Below are positions 8,562 through 15,193 of a stretch of 34,262 nt of DNA, in pieces (within the stretch, counting starts at the first letter, position 1; each line of letters begins with the position of its first letter). Under the pieces are notes generated by a model. The model saw only the letters and a list, made by a program, of their open reading frames with translations. It was not told where the DNA came from and did no database searches. The stretch comes from a virus, in IMG/VR virus record IMGVR_UViG_3300046559_000025, positions 1-34,262 of that record. One strand, written 5' to 3'. The translations under genes and the position numbers were made by a program.

Positions 8562-9012
8562 TAGTCTTCTCCATTTCAACATAAATCGGAGTGTCGTTAT
8601 CCGGCGTTACCGGATCGAGAACTGCCTGAAGTTCTACTACCGGAGCAGGCTGTTCTACAGGGGCCGGGGTACTCTCGGCATTCCCCTGCTTTGATCCGGT
8701 AGTTTCCGGTGCAGGGCTTTCCTTTGCCGCAGTATCTCCCGATACAGGGCTTTCTGCCGGAGCCTCTTCGGCGGGAGCTTCTTCTTCGTCATGGAACACC
8801 ACATTCTCAACAAAGTCCCCCACAGGAGGCTCAATGGGCTTATCGATATCCCGGATTACCTCAAAGGCACCCTGAGAGATAACAGTGTTATCGAATACCG
8901 AGTGGAAGTCGGGCTTAGCGCCCATAACACTCGCACGATAACGTTCGTCGCGGATAGCGTCAATCTCGTGAGTGTACGGACCGCCGCCAGCCTTATCTAC
9001 TTTATAACTCAT
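8551..9012 (-). CDS. Hypothetical acidic protein with Pro/Ala/Glu linker
   Basis: 153 aa. The start ATG (9012-9010) overlaps the terL stop by one base (TAATG), so translation is coupled to the terminase. Residues 1-70 look folded (GGGPYTHEIDAIRDERYR, VISQGAFEVIRDIDKP); residues about 70-140 are a low-complexity Ala/Pro/Glu stretch (EEAPAEEAPAESP), likely disordered. No family recognised. The position between terminase and portal suggests a virion or packaging role. Confidence 0.75.
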   Translation of the reverse strand: MSYKVDKAGGGPYTHEIDAIRDERYRASVMGAKPDFHSVFDNTVISQGAFEVIRDIDKPIEPPVGDFVENVVFHDEEEAPAEEAPAESPVSGDTAAKESPAPETTGSKQGNAESTPAPVEQPAPVVELQAVLDPVTPDNDTPIYVEMEKTNVG

Positions 9013-10583
9013 TACCCGACTCCTTCAAACTCCCAAGAATCGGGAGAATCGTAAACTTGATAGACAGACTCCCTTGGGGTGAATCCCGGAGTTCCTGTGT
9101 CTCTATATGGTACCAACATATCCTTCACCGCGTCTATTGTCTGCATATTAGCGGAGACACGATTACCCTTATTATCGAATGCCATATCAGGCTGAAGAGT
9201 CATAAAGTAACGGAGAGAGTCGGGGGCATCATCATCCTTCTTATGGATAGTGCCCTTGGGTGCGTTATCAAACTGAAGCTTCTTAGAAGCATAGGTAGCC
9301 CACCTTAGACGCATCATCTGGTGTTCCAGAGTGGTGCAGTTAGGGGTGTATTGCCAGAAGGGCCTACCTTCTTCCCGAGGGTCAGTATCGACCTTCATAT
9401 ATTGCTCTATTTTGATAAGGCCTATGTTGACAGAAGCAGGTCCTGTAGGAACTCCCTCAACGGCAAGATAGATACCGTGTCGAGAGTATTCTTGGATATC
9501 GGAAGTTCCTGTATTACTACGGGTTTGCCGCATGGCAGGATCGCCAGTTCTAAGGTAGACGCTGATACCCTTGGGTTTGAGGAACTCATCTTCGTATTCC
9601 TTTACTTTCTTAGCCCAGTCTTCAATAGTGGTAAAGCTCTCTACCATTTCATGAAAAGTAGTAATATGACCATTGGGCTCAACAGCGTGCCAAAGCCAAG
9701 CAGTAGGGTGAGCCCAACCAATATCAATAGACGTATAAACTCGCATATCTCGGGTGACTTCAAAGTTAAACTGAGTTTTGTGAAGCTCTGGATTAAAACT
9801 CTTAAATACACGGCCACCGAGTTGGACGAATTGTCCCTTCTCACGTGCCGCCCGTTCCTGCGGGTCAAGTCCTGCAAGGTATTCCTCAGCTTCTTCTTTA
9901 CCGATGTGGGGGTTATCGAGCATATCTGCCTGAATAACGTCGAAGATAACATTGGTCTTATCTTCGACCACAGGGGAATAGATATCCTCATAAACCCATG
10001 TAAGACCATCCAGCGGGGTCATGGAAATCCACCATGAACCGCCGGTATCAATTAGACGGGCACGACACTCATTGAAAATATGCTTAGGGGGTTCCTCGTC
10101 AAAAGCGATAAAGTGTCGAGAAGTTCCAGCAAACTTGTCCAACTCTTGGTCATAAGACATAAACTCAATAAAAGAACCATTGTTAAGAGTAAGAGTCTTA
10201 AGATACTTATCGTAAGAATCTTCCCATGACCCGTTGATGAGGTATTTCGCCGGGAGCCATTGCTGGAAGAGGGGGAGGATAATCTTAGAAAGCCCATTGG
10301 GGAAGTCAACACAAACCAAGCGACCCCGTGTGGGTTCTTTCGGCATAGTCCGATAAGGGTGAGTCTTTGTGAGCCACCAGAGGCATTCCGTAACATCGGC
10401 AATAGTCTTTCCCGCTCGGTTTCCACCGATATAAAGTCGCCCCTTCTTATGGGACTTATGGAATTTGAGTTGTTTCTTGTGTGGCTCATAGCGGGACAAG
10501 TTCGGAAGAAAGGCCGTTTTGGTCAGACTTTCCCCGAGATTCGCCAGCATATCTGACACTGTTAGTGTTTTCTTCGGGGGCAT
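9012..10583 (-). CDS. terL: Terminase large subunit
   Basis: 523 aa. The N-terminal ATPase shows Walker A GGNRAGKT (residues 53-60) and Walker B with catalytic acid FIAFDEE (158-164). The C-terminal RNase H-like nuclease starts with the strand YTSIDIGWAHP (Asp287), then a second conserved acid region in RTGDPAMRQ and the last Asp cluster near KKDDDAPDSLRY (about 460-467). The enzyme pumps DNA into the prohead through the portal and cuts concatemers. The gene is about 0.8 kb downstream of the small-terminase candidate, with fibre-like and small genes in between. Start ATG 10583 has only a weak purine-rich ribosome site. Confidence 0.96.
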   Translation of the reverse strand: MPPKKTLTVSDMLANLGESLTKTAFLPNLSRYEPHKKQLKFHKSHKKGRLYIGGNRAGKTIADVTECLWWLTKTHPYRTMPKEPTRGRLVCVDFPNGLSKIILPLFQQWLPAKYLINGSWEDSYDKYLKTLTLNNGSFIEFMSYDQELDKFAGTSRHFIAFDEEPPKHIFNECRARLIDTGGSWWISMTPLDGLTWVYEDIYSPVVEDKTNVIFDVIQADMLDNPHIGKEEAEEYLAGLDPQERAAREKGQFVQLGGRVFKSFNPELHKTQFNFEVTRDMRVYTSIDIGWAHPTAWLWHAVEPNGHITTFHEMVESFTTIEDWAKKVKEYEDEFLKPKGISVYLRTGDPAMRQTRSNTGTSDIQEYSRHGIYLAVEGVPTGPASVNIGLIKIEQYMKVDTDPREEGRPFWQYTPNCTTLEHQMMRLRWATYASKKLQFDNAPKGTIHKKDDDAPDSLRYFMTLQPDMAFDNKGNRVSANMQTIDAVKDMLVPYRDTGTPGFTPRESVYQVYDSPDSWEFEGVG

Positions 10584-10674
10584 GGTCTTCTTCTCTAGGT
10601 GTCCAACAGTGCTTACATATCTTCTGATTAGTGTAAACGCTGTAGAAATAATCTCTTGCGCTATGAGAACACAT
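10486..10674 (-). CDS. Small zinc-knuckle-like protein overlapping terL start
   Basis: 62 aa in a frame that overlaps the first 98 bases of terL. It holds a possible metal site: Cys2, His4, Cys20, Cys23 (MCSHS ... ICKHCW), a C-x-H / C-x-x-C arrangement. Only this frame fills the otherwise empty stretch between terL and the upstream gene, and AGGG lies before its ATG. The C-terminal half, inside terL, is low in features. I consider it a real but short gene; the alternative is a 107-base spacer with a chance reading frame. Confidence 0.5.
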   Translation of the reverse strand: MCSHSARDYFYSVYTNQKICKHCWTPREEDHAPEENTNSVRYAGESRGKSDQNGLSSELVPL

Positions 10675-10690
10675 CGTCGTGCCCTATCTT

Positions 10691-10984
10691 TTAAGCTGTG
10701 GTCTGATCCACAGCGCCCTGTTGAGTTAGGAGAGAGATAACAGAGGCCAAAGCCGTGTTAGAACCCTTAGCACCACTGATAATTACGCCTTCAAACAAAA
10801 GCGGGGAGTCACTGCCGTTATGAACGTGACTCCCCGCCGCGGCCTGATTATTACCGGCCCCTAATGTATGATGTTGTGAGCCTGCTTCAGTATCTACGTC
10901 GCTATAAAGGTGAAAGAGCTTCACCGTCATAGGATCAGGACTTGGGTTATGGTCAGTATTCTCGGATGCGGCTGATACGCTCAT
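10691..10984 (-). CDS. Small tail-fibre-like structural protein
   Basis: 97 aa. It contains the run SQHHTLGAGNNQAAAGSHVH (about residues 36-55), a His/Gly/Ala pattern typical of short phage fibre or appendage modules, followed by NGSDSPLLFEGVIISGAKG. The start overlaps the stop of the lectin-like gene by one base (TAATG), so both are translated together. Probably part of the receptor-binding apparatus or an adaptor to it; no enzyme motif. Confidence 0.72.
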   Translation of the reverse strand: MSVSAASENTDHNPSPDPMTVKLFHLYSDVDTEAGSQHHTLGAGNNQAAAGSHVHNGSDSPLLFEGVIISGAKGSNTALASVISLLTQQGAVDQTTA

Positions 10985-11397
10985 TACTGAATCGCCACCC
11001 AGTTAACGATGATTGCATAGCTAGTACCAATAGCCGCACCGTCAGACGTTGCCAACTTAACAGTAAACTGCGTAGTCGAAATAGAATACGTCATAAGGGA
11101 CAGCATAAGCGCTCTACCGGCAGAGTTAATGTTGATAGATGCGACAACAATAGGTGCCACGGTAAAACCAGCCGGTAGCGTGACTACTTGAGTAAGGTTA
11201 GTCTGCGCACTCGTAAGGTTTAGGGTAGTGGTGCCGCTTGCAATCCTAGAAGCGATAGGCGTTCCCAAACCATCGACATTTTTATTAACTTCGTCCGCAA
11301 TAGTGGAGAAGTTAGTATTAAGAGTTGGCAGAGAATAGTTTTCTGCCGGATCAGGTAGCTGGAGATTAGACGCTCCAATGGCTTTCGCGGTACTCAT
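10984..11397 (-). CDS. Tail fibre protein with H-type-lectin-like domain
   Basis: 137 aa. The C-terminal ~75 residues match the H-type lectin pattern: a strand VVTLPAGFTVAPIVVASINI, a middle strand ending in STTQFTVKLATS, and the closing strand YAIIVNWVAIQ, which corresponds to the conserved aromatic-x-W-x-A end. Such domains bind sugars and occur in phage fibres. The N-terminus (LPDPAENYSLPTLNTNFSTI) resembles short phage fibre N-termini that set up the attachment. Unusually it lies between the small- and large-terminase candidates rather than among tail genes. Confidence 0.75.
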   Translation of the reverse strand: MSTAKAIGASNLQLPDPAENYSLPTLNTNFSTIADEVNKNVDGLGTPIASRIASGTTTLNLTSAQTNLTQVVTLPAGFTVAPIVVASININSAGRALMLSLMTYSISTTQFTVKLATSDGAAIGTSYAIIVNWVAIQ

Positions 11398-11417
11398 GGG
11401 TATCCTTTGGCATCTAG

Positions 11418-12221
11418 TTACATTTCGATAGCCCGGTTTCCGCGAAGTGAAAGCTGTTGGCCGATAGCCATTCTCTCATTCGGGTCTTTCACGGTTTCAT
11501 CGATAATCTCTAGTAGGATACCAAACAATTTCTGTGCGTCAATTTGCTTGTTCTTAGCCGGATCAAAGTGACCGGTAAGCTGGAAGCCAAATTCAATAGC
11601 TTTTTGCTCCCCATTGGCCATTTTATTAGCCAGCGCGAGTTCTGCGAGAGGGATAGCGGCCCTTACAGCGTCTCCACCGAGCTTCTTATACGCCTCATCG
11701 AAGACTTTATTCTTCTGCCAAGCGGCGAATTCGGCCCATGTAACGCCTACCTTCTTCAATTTCTGCGCCGGAGTTAGCGGAGAAGAGATATCGGTGAGCA
11801 GGGTAAGATAAGCAATCATCTTGGATGATAAGCCTTCGTCCTTTTCCAAGATCATAATTCCAAGGCTGGACATTTTGTCCAGATAGTCCTCGGAGACAAT
11901 GTACTCATCGATTTCTTCTATGCTGGGAGTCGGTGCCTTTAGTGCGCCATTAGCATCGAAGCCGAATTGAAAGATCGTGGCACGTTCCGCCCATAGCTCA
12001 CTAATAGCCTCGGCTGTAATCTCCCTATCAAGCGTATATAAGGTACGGCTGAGCATGGCGATCTGGTTGCGTACCGCGAGCGTCATCGACCCCACTGTAT
12101 ATACAGTACGAACGGCCGGCAGATCGGCCCCTGTGGGCGCTGGCGGGGTGCTGGGGGAGGGTGATTCGACAGACTCAGCCGGTTCTGGCTCATCCATACC
12201 CATAGCGTCGAAGATATCCAT
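11418..12221 (-). CDS. Terminase small subunit candidate (phBC6A51-type HTH)
   Basis: 267 aa from ATG 12221 (MDIFDAMGMDEPEP), where TAATG couples it to the upstream gene; the ATG at 12245 would give a longer form. After an acidic, Pro/Ser-rich linker the protein is helical. The part VGVTWAEFAAWQKNKVFDEA (about residues 177-196) looks like the helix-turn-helix of phBC6A51-type small terminases, followed by the usual region with ALANKMANGEQKAIEFGFQLTGHFDP. A C-terminal helix could mediate oligomerisation. It would recognise the packaging site. The evidence is pattern plus position upstream of terL; another HTH regulator is possible. Confidence 0.68.
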   Translation of the reverse strand: MDIFDAMGMDEPEPAESVESPSPSTPPAPTGADLPAVRTVYTVGSMTLAVRNQIAMLSRTLYTLDREITAEAISELWAERATIFQFGFDANGALKAPTPSIEEIDEYIVSEDYLDKMSSLGIMILEKDEGLSSKMIAYLTLLTDISSPLTPAQKLKKVGVTWAEFAAWQKNKVFDEAYKKLGGDAVRAAIPLAELALANKMANGEQKAIEFGFQLTGHFDPAKNKQIDAQKLFGILLEIIDETVKDPNERMAIGQQLSLRGNRAIEM

Positions 12222-12478
12222 TACATGTAACCTTTCCAATGCCATTCATGCCATTCCCTATATTCCGTGGTGAATGGTTCACCGGCATGTTTAACTTCAC
12301 GTCTATACATACCGACCTTCATAAGCGACGTAATGCTTTCCGTGTCATTAGTCCAAGCAGGCATTTCGATAGTCGGGACCTTGATATAGCCCCGCTTATT
12401 AAGCGCATCCGAGATAACGAGCAAAGCACCGTCTTTAGGGCCGCCGCGGAGCATGATAGTGGGCTGACTATTCTCCAT
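12221..12478 (-). CDS. GGP-x-DG motif protein, unknown function
   Basis: 85 aa from ATG 12478 (MENSQPTIMLRGGPKDGALL), which has AAAGGA nine bases upstream. The motif RGGPKDG near the start is common to many small phage and bacterial proteins of unknown function. The C-terminus is rich in Trp/His/Tyr (YREWHEWHWKGYM). It overlaps the upstream gene by 11 bases and couples to the next one. No role can be assigned. Confidence 0.78.
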   Translation of the reverse strand: MENSQPTIMLRGGPKDGALLVISDALNKRGYIKVPTIEMPAWTNDTESITSLMKVGMYRREVKHAGEPFTTEYREWHEWHWKGYM

Positions 12479-13004
12479 CGAAGATCGTCCTTTCACCCAC
12501 AGGAAGATCAGCTAGGTAGGCAATGTTCTCAGGGGGCATCCCGAAGAATTCCAGTCGCTTCTTAATAACGACAGGTAGGAACTTCGTGCTACCGGCCTCA
12601 TAATGCTGAAGAATAGCGGGGTTAATAAGAAATAGTTTAGCGAATTCCATCTGCGTATCTGCAACGATTTCACGGAATTCAATCCATGAATCGTATTTAC
12701 GGGTAGGAACTTTAAGCCACATACGCGGGGTAAGAAGGCGCTTACGCTCTTCGAGCATTTCCTTCTTATAGGCGACGTACTTAATCCCCCACAGGGTATC
12801 CTTATCGACTCGGGTCATAAAGCTGTGGAGCTTAGGCGGCATTGTGTCATACAGAGCAAGATCGGTTCTGTGGACAATTGAATAGCCGACGTTTGCAATT
12901 TCGGCCAAAGTGCTTTTATTGAGTTCGCGTCCGTTCAGGGCAGTAAGGATGCGTTCGTCATTATTAGCGGACTGGATAAAAAGCTGAACTGGATTGATAG
13001 CCAC
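12468..13004 (-). CDS. DNA-binding protein with two helix-turn-helix regions
   Basis: 178 aa from GTG 13004, two bases past the previous stop, with AAAGG at nine bases; a longer ATG reading to 13040 would overlap. Two HTH-like regions can be seen: LNKSTLAEIANVGYSIVHRT (about residues 29-48) and, near the C-terminus, FAKLFLINPAILQHYEAGST (about 125-144), the second matching the Cro/CI-type pattern where a Glu-Ala-Gly turn follows recognition-helix residues. Being near the front of the late operon it may regulate late transcription or bind the packaging site. It is one candidate for the factor that binds the CTCTATGC operators described below. Confidence 0.75.
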   Translation of the reverse strand: MAINPVQLFIQSANNDERILTALNGRELNKSTLAEIANVGYSIVHRTDLALYDTMPPKLHSFMTRVDKDTLWGIKYVAYKKEMLEERKRLLTPRMWLKVPTRKYDSWIEFREIVADTQMEFAKLFLINPAILQHYEAGSTKFLPVVIKKRLEFFGMPPENIAYLADLPVGERTIFDGE

Positions 13005-13005
13005 G

Positions 13006-13155
13006 TTATGTGACCTTTCGGATTTGTGTGCGGACGCCAAACATGCGATAATGCATAGCCATTTGCATAGCAGTTTCGGAACTTACGGTAATATAGGCCA
13101 TTCTCCACTTATCGTCAGGGAAAAGTTGGCGGAATACTACATACTTTCTTCTCAT
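13006..13155 (-). CDS. Short leading protein of the late operon (leaderless)
   Basis: 49 aa from ATG 13155 (MRRKYVVFRQLFPDDKWRMA). This start is chosen because the promoter -10 TACTAT ends six bases upstream, so the predicted mRNA start is the A of this ATG. An upstream in-frame ATG (13254) would lie before the promoter. The protein is basic/aromatic with YITVSSETAMQMAMHY in the middle. No family recognised. It is the first gene of the minus-strand operon and couples to the GTG of the double-HTH gene. Confidence 0.7.
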   Translation of the reverse strand: MRRKYVVFRQLFPDDKWRMAYITVSSETAMQMAMHYRMFGVRTQIRKVT

Positions 13156-13161
13156 GTGTTT

Positions 13162-13190
13162 ATAGTATCCGTAGCATAGAGGGAAGTCAA
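13162..13190 (-). promoter_or_regulatory. Late-operon promoter, leaderless
   Basis: On the minus strand: TTGACT (13190-13185), 17-base spacer, TACTAT (13167-13162), then six bases to the ATG at 13155. The spacer holds the motif CTCTATGCTACGG that recurs at five other control sites. Spacing and hexamers fit a host sigma-A (sigma-70) promoter. The whiB promoter has the same architecture. Confidence 0.75.
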
Positions 13191-13298
13191 GAGGGAAAAA
13201 ATTCTCAAGTGGTAAAGGGATAAACGTGGCTGGAAGTTCAAAGCTCGGCAACATGGTTAATGGCTATATAGGACTATATGCGGTAGACTATCCATATC

Positions 13299-13317
13299 GG
13301 CCCCAAAGAAGAGGGCC
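13299..13317 (+). promoter_or_regulatory. Leader hairpin with CAAAGAAGA loop (copy 1)
   Basis: Stem GGCCC / GGGCC closes the nine-base loop CAAAGAAGA, 18 bases before the ATG at 13336 and just upstream of its ribosome site. The same loop with a different stem occurs at 14977-14995. See findings. Confidence 0.6.
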
Positions 13318-13335
13318 ACCAATGAAAGGCACACA

Positions 13336-13926
13336 ATGTCACTCTCTCCCGTATATGAACTGATCTACTCCCAGCCGACCGAAGAGACTGTAGTTATCGG
13401 CGAGTTCGATAGCTGGGAAATGCTGGCCTCTCTTCTCACTGAGGAATGCACAATGATCACGGAAGAGTCCGGCAATACTGAGTTGACCCTCATGCTCTCT
13501 TGCTGGTTCATGAAGATGCAAGCTTCGGATGCGGTTCAGTTCGCTGACCTCACAGAAGAGAAGATGGTCTATACCTACCCTGAGTCTGGTATTACCGGCG
13601 GCTGGTCTATCCGTCTTCTTGATACCGGCATTGAGATTCTTCGGACTGAATCCTTCACTAACCGCGAGGGTCAGAATGTGGAGATTGAACTGGAGAAGTC
13701 CACTCTCAACGGCGAGAGCGAATACAACGTCCGCACTTCGATATCGACTCTCACCTTTGAACGCACGGCTACGGTACGGACTATCATTCAGTCGGTATCA
13801 AGCTGGGAGTCGAAGATCAACGCTATCAATGAGATGCGCTACCTCATGATGATCAACGGCTATGAGGCTCCTAAGTCGAAGCAGGCTATCGTCAAGCTGA
13901 GCGGCCAGTTCCGCGACCAGCGATAG
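13336..13926 (+). CDS. Unknown acidic protein, single-gene unit
   Basis: 196 aa (MSLSPVYELIYSQPTEETVV). AAAGG lies six bases before the ATG. The sequence is acidic with repeated strand-like segments (TEEKMVYTYPESGITGG, NVEIELEKSTLNGESEYNV) and a helical C-terminal section (SWESKINAINEMRYLMMI). No family recognised. It is read divergently from the late operon, carries its own leader hairpin and is closed by a UUCG hairpin at 13936-13959, so it is a stand-alone transcript. Its C-ending codons look better optimised than in the small genes of the early block, which suggests high expression. It could be an early host-takeover or anti-defence protein; this is speculation from position only. Confidence 0.85.
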   Translation: MSLSPVYELIYSQPTEETVVIGEFDSWEMLASLLTEECTMITEESGNTELTLMLSCWFMKMQASDAVQFADLTEEKMVYTYPESGITGGWSIRLLDTGIEILRTESFTNREGQNVEIELEKSTLNGESEYNVRTSISTLTFERTATVRTIIQSVSSWESKINAINEMRYLMMINGYEAPKSKQAIVKLSGQFRDQR

Positions 13927-13935
13927 AGGCTATAT

Positions 13936-13959
13936 GGTCCCACCCTTCGGGGTGGGACC
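13936..13959 (+). terminator. UUCG hairpin terminator of the 196-aa gene
   Basis: A perfect ten-base stem (13936-13945 with 13950-13959) closes a TTCG tetraloop, ten bases after the stop at 13926. No T-run follows, as is frequent for actinobacterial terminators. Confidence 0.75.
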
Positions 13960-13964
13960 TAGCC

Positions 13965-13992
13965 GCGTGGAAATAAACTGGGTGGATTTGAT
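13965..13992 (+). repeat. 28-base direct repeat, copy 1
   Basis: This block (starts GCGTGGAAATAAACTGG, ends GATTTGAT) recurs at 14814-14841 with one change in 28 bases. Each copy opens a control region that later contains CATGTT, TTTGATGCGTC and a GCATAGA operator-like site. The 205-base stretch 13927-14131 holds the terminator, this repeat and the likely promoter of the Lsr2-like gene, but no gene. Confidence 0.8.
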
Positions 13993-14040
13993 ACTGGCCG
14001 ACGCCCTGATCCATGTTTATTGGTTTGATGCGTCTTATAT

Positions 14041-14070
14041 GTTGCATCGTGCTGGCATAGAGGGTAATGT
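14041..14070 (+). promoter_or_regulatory. Candidate promoter of the Lsr2-like gene with operator copy
   Basis: TTGCAT (14042-14047) and TAATGT (14065-14070) are separated by 17 bases, a passable sigma-A arrangement 60 bases before the ATG. The spacer contains TGGCATAGAG (14053-14062), a copy of the shared operator motif. An alternative -10 (TTATAT at 14033-14038) cannot be excluded. Confidence 0.4.
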
Positions 14071-14131
14071 TTCTCTTGTAAGGCAAACAACCCCGGGGAA
14101 CGATCCCCACAGAGTCCAAAGGACAAAGACC

Positions 14132-14725
14132 ATGACTGAAGTTTCCACTCCCAGCGCCGCCGATTCCATCTACGCAACGATCGCCAACGATATCTTGGCT
14201 GAAGCCAAGAATGACTCCCAGAAGCTTCACGATATGGTGAAGCAGGTCAAGACGGCCAAGGGTAGCGCGGATGACGTGAAGAAGTGGATCGATGAGTCCA
14301 CAGAAGACACCGTTGTGAAGCGCCGCGACGCTATCGCCAACGCCAAGGCAAAGATCGCGGAGATTCAGGCCGAGCTTGAAGCAGAAGCACGTGCCGCTAT
14401 CGTCCCGGATGATATCGACGTTAACGCGATTCAGGAATCCTTCAAGACGGTACGTGGTGAGGTTATCAAGACTCTCAGCGCCGCCCGTATCATTCTTGGC
14501 AAGGCAGGCGTTAAGGACTTGTCCGAGATTGATGAGCTTCAGAATAACCTGCCTAAGAGCATCACGGGCGTATTCAGCGGCTCCGGTAAGTCCCCTGAAG
14601 AACTTGCCAAGGTTCGGGAATGGGCTCGCGCTAATGGCCACACTGTCGCGGATCAGGGCCGGATCGCAAAGTCGATTCAGGATGAGTATGACGCCGCTAT
14701 GAAAGAGGGCGCAACGGCTGAGTAA
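14132..14725 (+). CDS. Nucleoid-associated protein with Lsr2-like C-terminal domain
   Basis: 197 aa from ATG 14132, with AAAGGA eight bases upstream; the reading frame is open further up but has no better start. Residues about 1-110 are helical, with a charged coiled coil (KKWIDESTEDTVVKRRDAIA). Residues about 155-190 match the Lsr2 DNA-binding domain: SPEELAKVREWARANGHTVA, then DQGRIAKSIQDEYDAA. Lsr2 has RGR in the minor-groove loop; here it is QGR. Lsr2 proteins bridge and silence AT-rich DNA in Actinobacteria. The phage protein keeps the DNA-binding end but has a different, longer N-terminal part in place of the Lsr2 dimerisation domain. It has its own promoter and a strong terminator. It may mask phage DNA, counter host Lsr2 silencing or set early gene expression. 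Confidence 0.82.
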   Translation: MTEVSTPSAADSIYATIANDILAEAKNDSQKLHDMVKQVKTAKGSADDVKKWIDESTEDTVVKRRDAIANAKAKIAEIQAELEAEARAAIVPDDIDVNAIQESFKTVRGEVIKTLSAARIILGKAGVKDLSEIDELQNNLPKSITGVFSGSGKSPEELAKVREWARANGHTVADQGRIAKSIQDEYDAAMKEGATAE

Positions 14726-14731
14726 GCTCTA

Positions 14732-14771
14732 AAAAATATCCCCTATACCTTCGGGTATAGGGGATATTTTT
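14732..14771 (+). terminator. Strong UUCG terminator, bidirectional
   Basis: Perfect 18-base stem (14732-14749 with 14754-14771) around a TTCG loop, ending in a T-run on the plus strand and, because it is symmetric, on the minus strand as well. It starts six bases after the Lsr2-like gene stop. Confidence 0.93.
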
Positions 14772-14776
14772 ATGCC

Positions 14777-14807
14777 CTGATATCAGATCATATATCCTAT
14801 AGGATAT
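14777..14807. repeat. Two adjacent perfect palindromes
   Basis: CTGATATCAG (14777-14786) and ATATCCTATAGGATAT (14792-14807) are each perfect palindromes, five bases apart, just past the terminator. They look like protein-binding sites at the left edge of the noncoding region 14726-15377. Confidence 0.7.
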
Positions 14808-14813
14808 TGGATT

Positions 14814-14841
14814 GCGTGGAAATAAACCGGGTGGATTTGAT
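14814..14841 (+). repeat. 28-base direct repeat, copy 2
   Basis: Second copy of the block at 13965-13992 (27 of 28 bases identical). It is followed by a perfect Crp-type site, then CATGTT and TTTGATGCGTC, as in the first copy. Confidence 0.8.
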
Positions 14842-14851
14842 GCGTACCAAC

Positions 14852-14871
14852 GGTGTGACCCACGTCACACC
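14852..14871. promoter_or_regulatory. Perfect Crp/GlxR-type operator
   Basis: GGTGTGAC-CCAC-GTCACACC is a perfect inverted repeat. Its core TGTGA-N6-TCACA (14854-14869) equals the consensus bound by cAMP receptor family proteins, including Crp of mycobacteria and GlxR of corynebacteria. It lies about 26 bases upstream of the shared GTAGCATAGA operator motif at 14897. Confidence 0.65.
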
Positions 14872-14896
14872 CTCTCATGTTGTGTTTGATGCGTCC

Positions 14897-14913
14897 GTAG
14901 CATAGACTCTATG
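14897..14913. promoter_or_regulatory. Operator motif copy GTAGCATAGAC with palindrome
   Basis: GTAGCATAGAC (14897-14907) is a copy of the motif found at the late, whiB and 22-kb promoters. The bases CATAGACTCTATG (14901-14913) form a palindrome around one central base. TTGATG at 14887-14892 lies upstream and TATGTA at 14910-14915 could be a -10 (18-base spacing), giving a possible plus-strand promoter for a noncoding or long-leader transcript. Confidence 0.5.
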
Positions 14914-15000
14914 TATGGCCTCAGGTCAGCCCGTTGGTTCGGGAGTTGTTTTAGAACTCAATAGCGATATGAAAATAAAGCCAAAGAAGAGCTTTAGGGC
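14910..15000 (+). ncRNA. Possible structured small RNA or long leader
   Basis: No open frame of note. Three small hairpins follow one another: CCCG/CGGG (14930-14943), GAGTT/AACTC (14943-14959) and AAAGC/GCTTT with loop CAAAGAAGA (14977-14995). The nearest gene starts only at 15378. Transcription from the putative promoter at 14887-14915 would make a structured RNA, either stand-alone or a 460-base leader of the early operon. Neither a known family nor a terminator at its end is seen. Confidence 0.35.
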
Positions 15001-15148
15001 ATATCAGATATAAAGGATATGATTATATCCAAGATAGCGAACTATCAATGTTATCTGTAGCTGATATGCCTCATGGACATTCTTTGATATCCAAAATGCC
15101 GATAATATTGGTTGCTAATAATCTAACTTTTTACATTCGAGTATAAAT

Positions 15149-15190
15149 CCCATATAGAAGTCTTTCACTCCGTTACAGACTCTATATGGG
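15149..15190. repeat. Long bulged hairpin next to the AGTGTAAA array
   Basis: CCCATATAG (15149-15157) pairs with CTATATGGG (15182-15190) and, after a bulged A, AGTCT (15159-15163) pairs with AGACT (15177-15181), leaving a 13-base loop. Fourteen pairs with one bulge. It directly abuts the repeat array. No T-run follows on either strand, so a terminator is unlikely. Confidence 0.7.
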
Positions 15191-15193
15191 TTT

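Noticed and set aside
13892-14641. Minus-strand frame of 249 codons opposite the Lsr2-like gene
   Set aside because: It crosses a strong terminator and lies antisense to a gene with an Lsr2 domain; no ribosome site.
14941-14975. Resemblance of GTTTTAGAACTC to CRISPR repeats or tracrRNA
   Set aside because: Single copy, no spacers, no cas genes apart from a lone Cas4-type nuclease of a recombination module.
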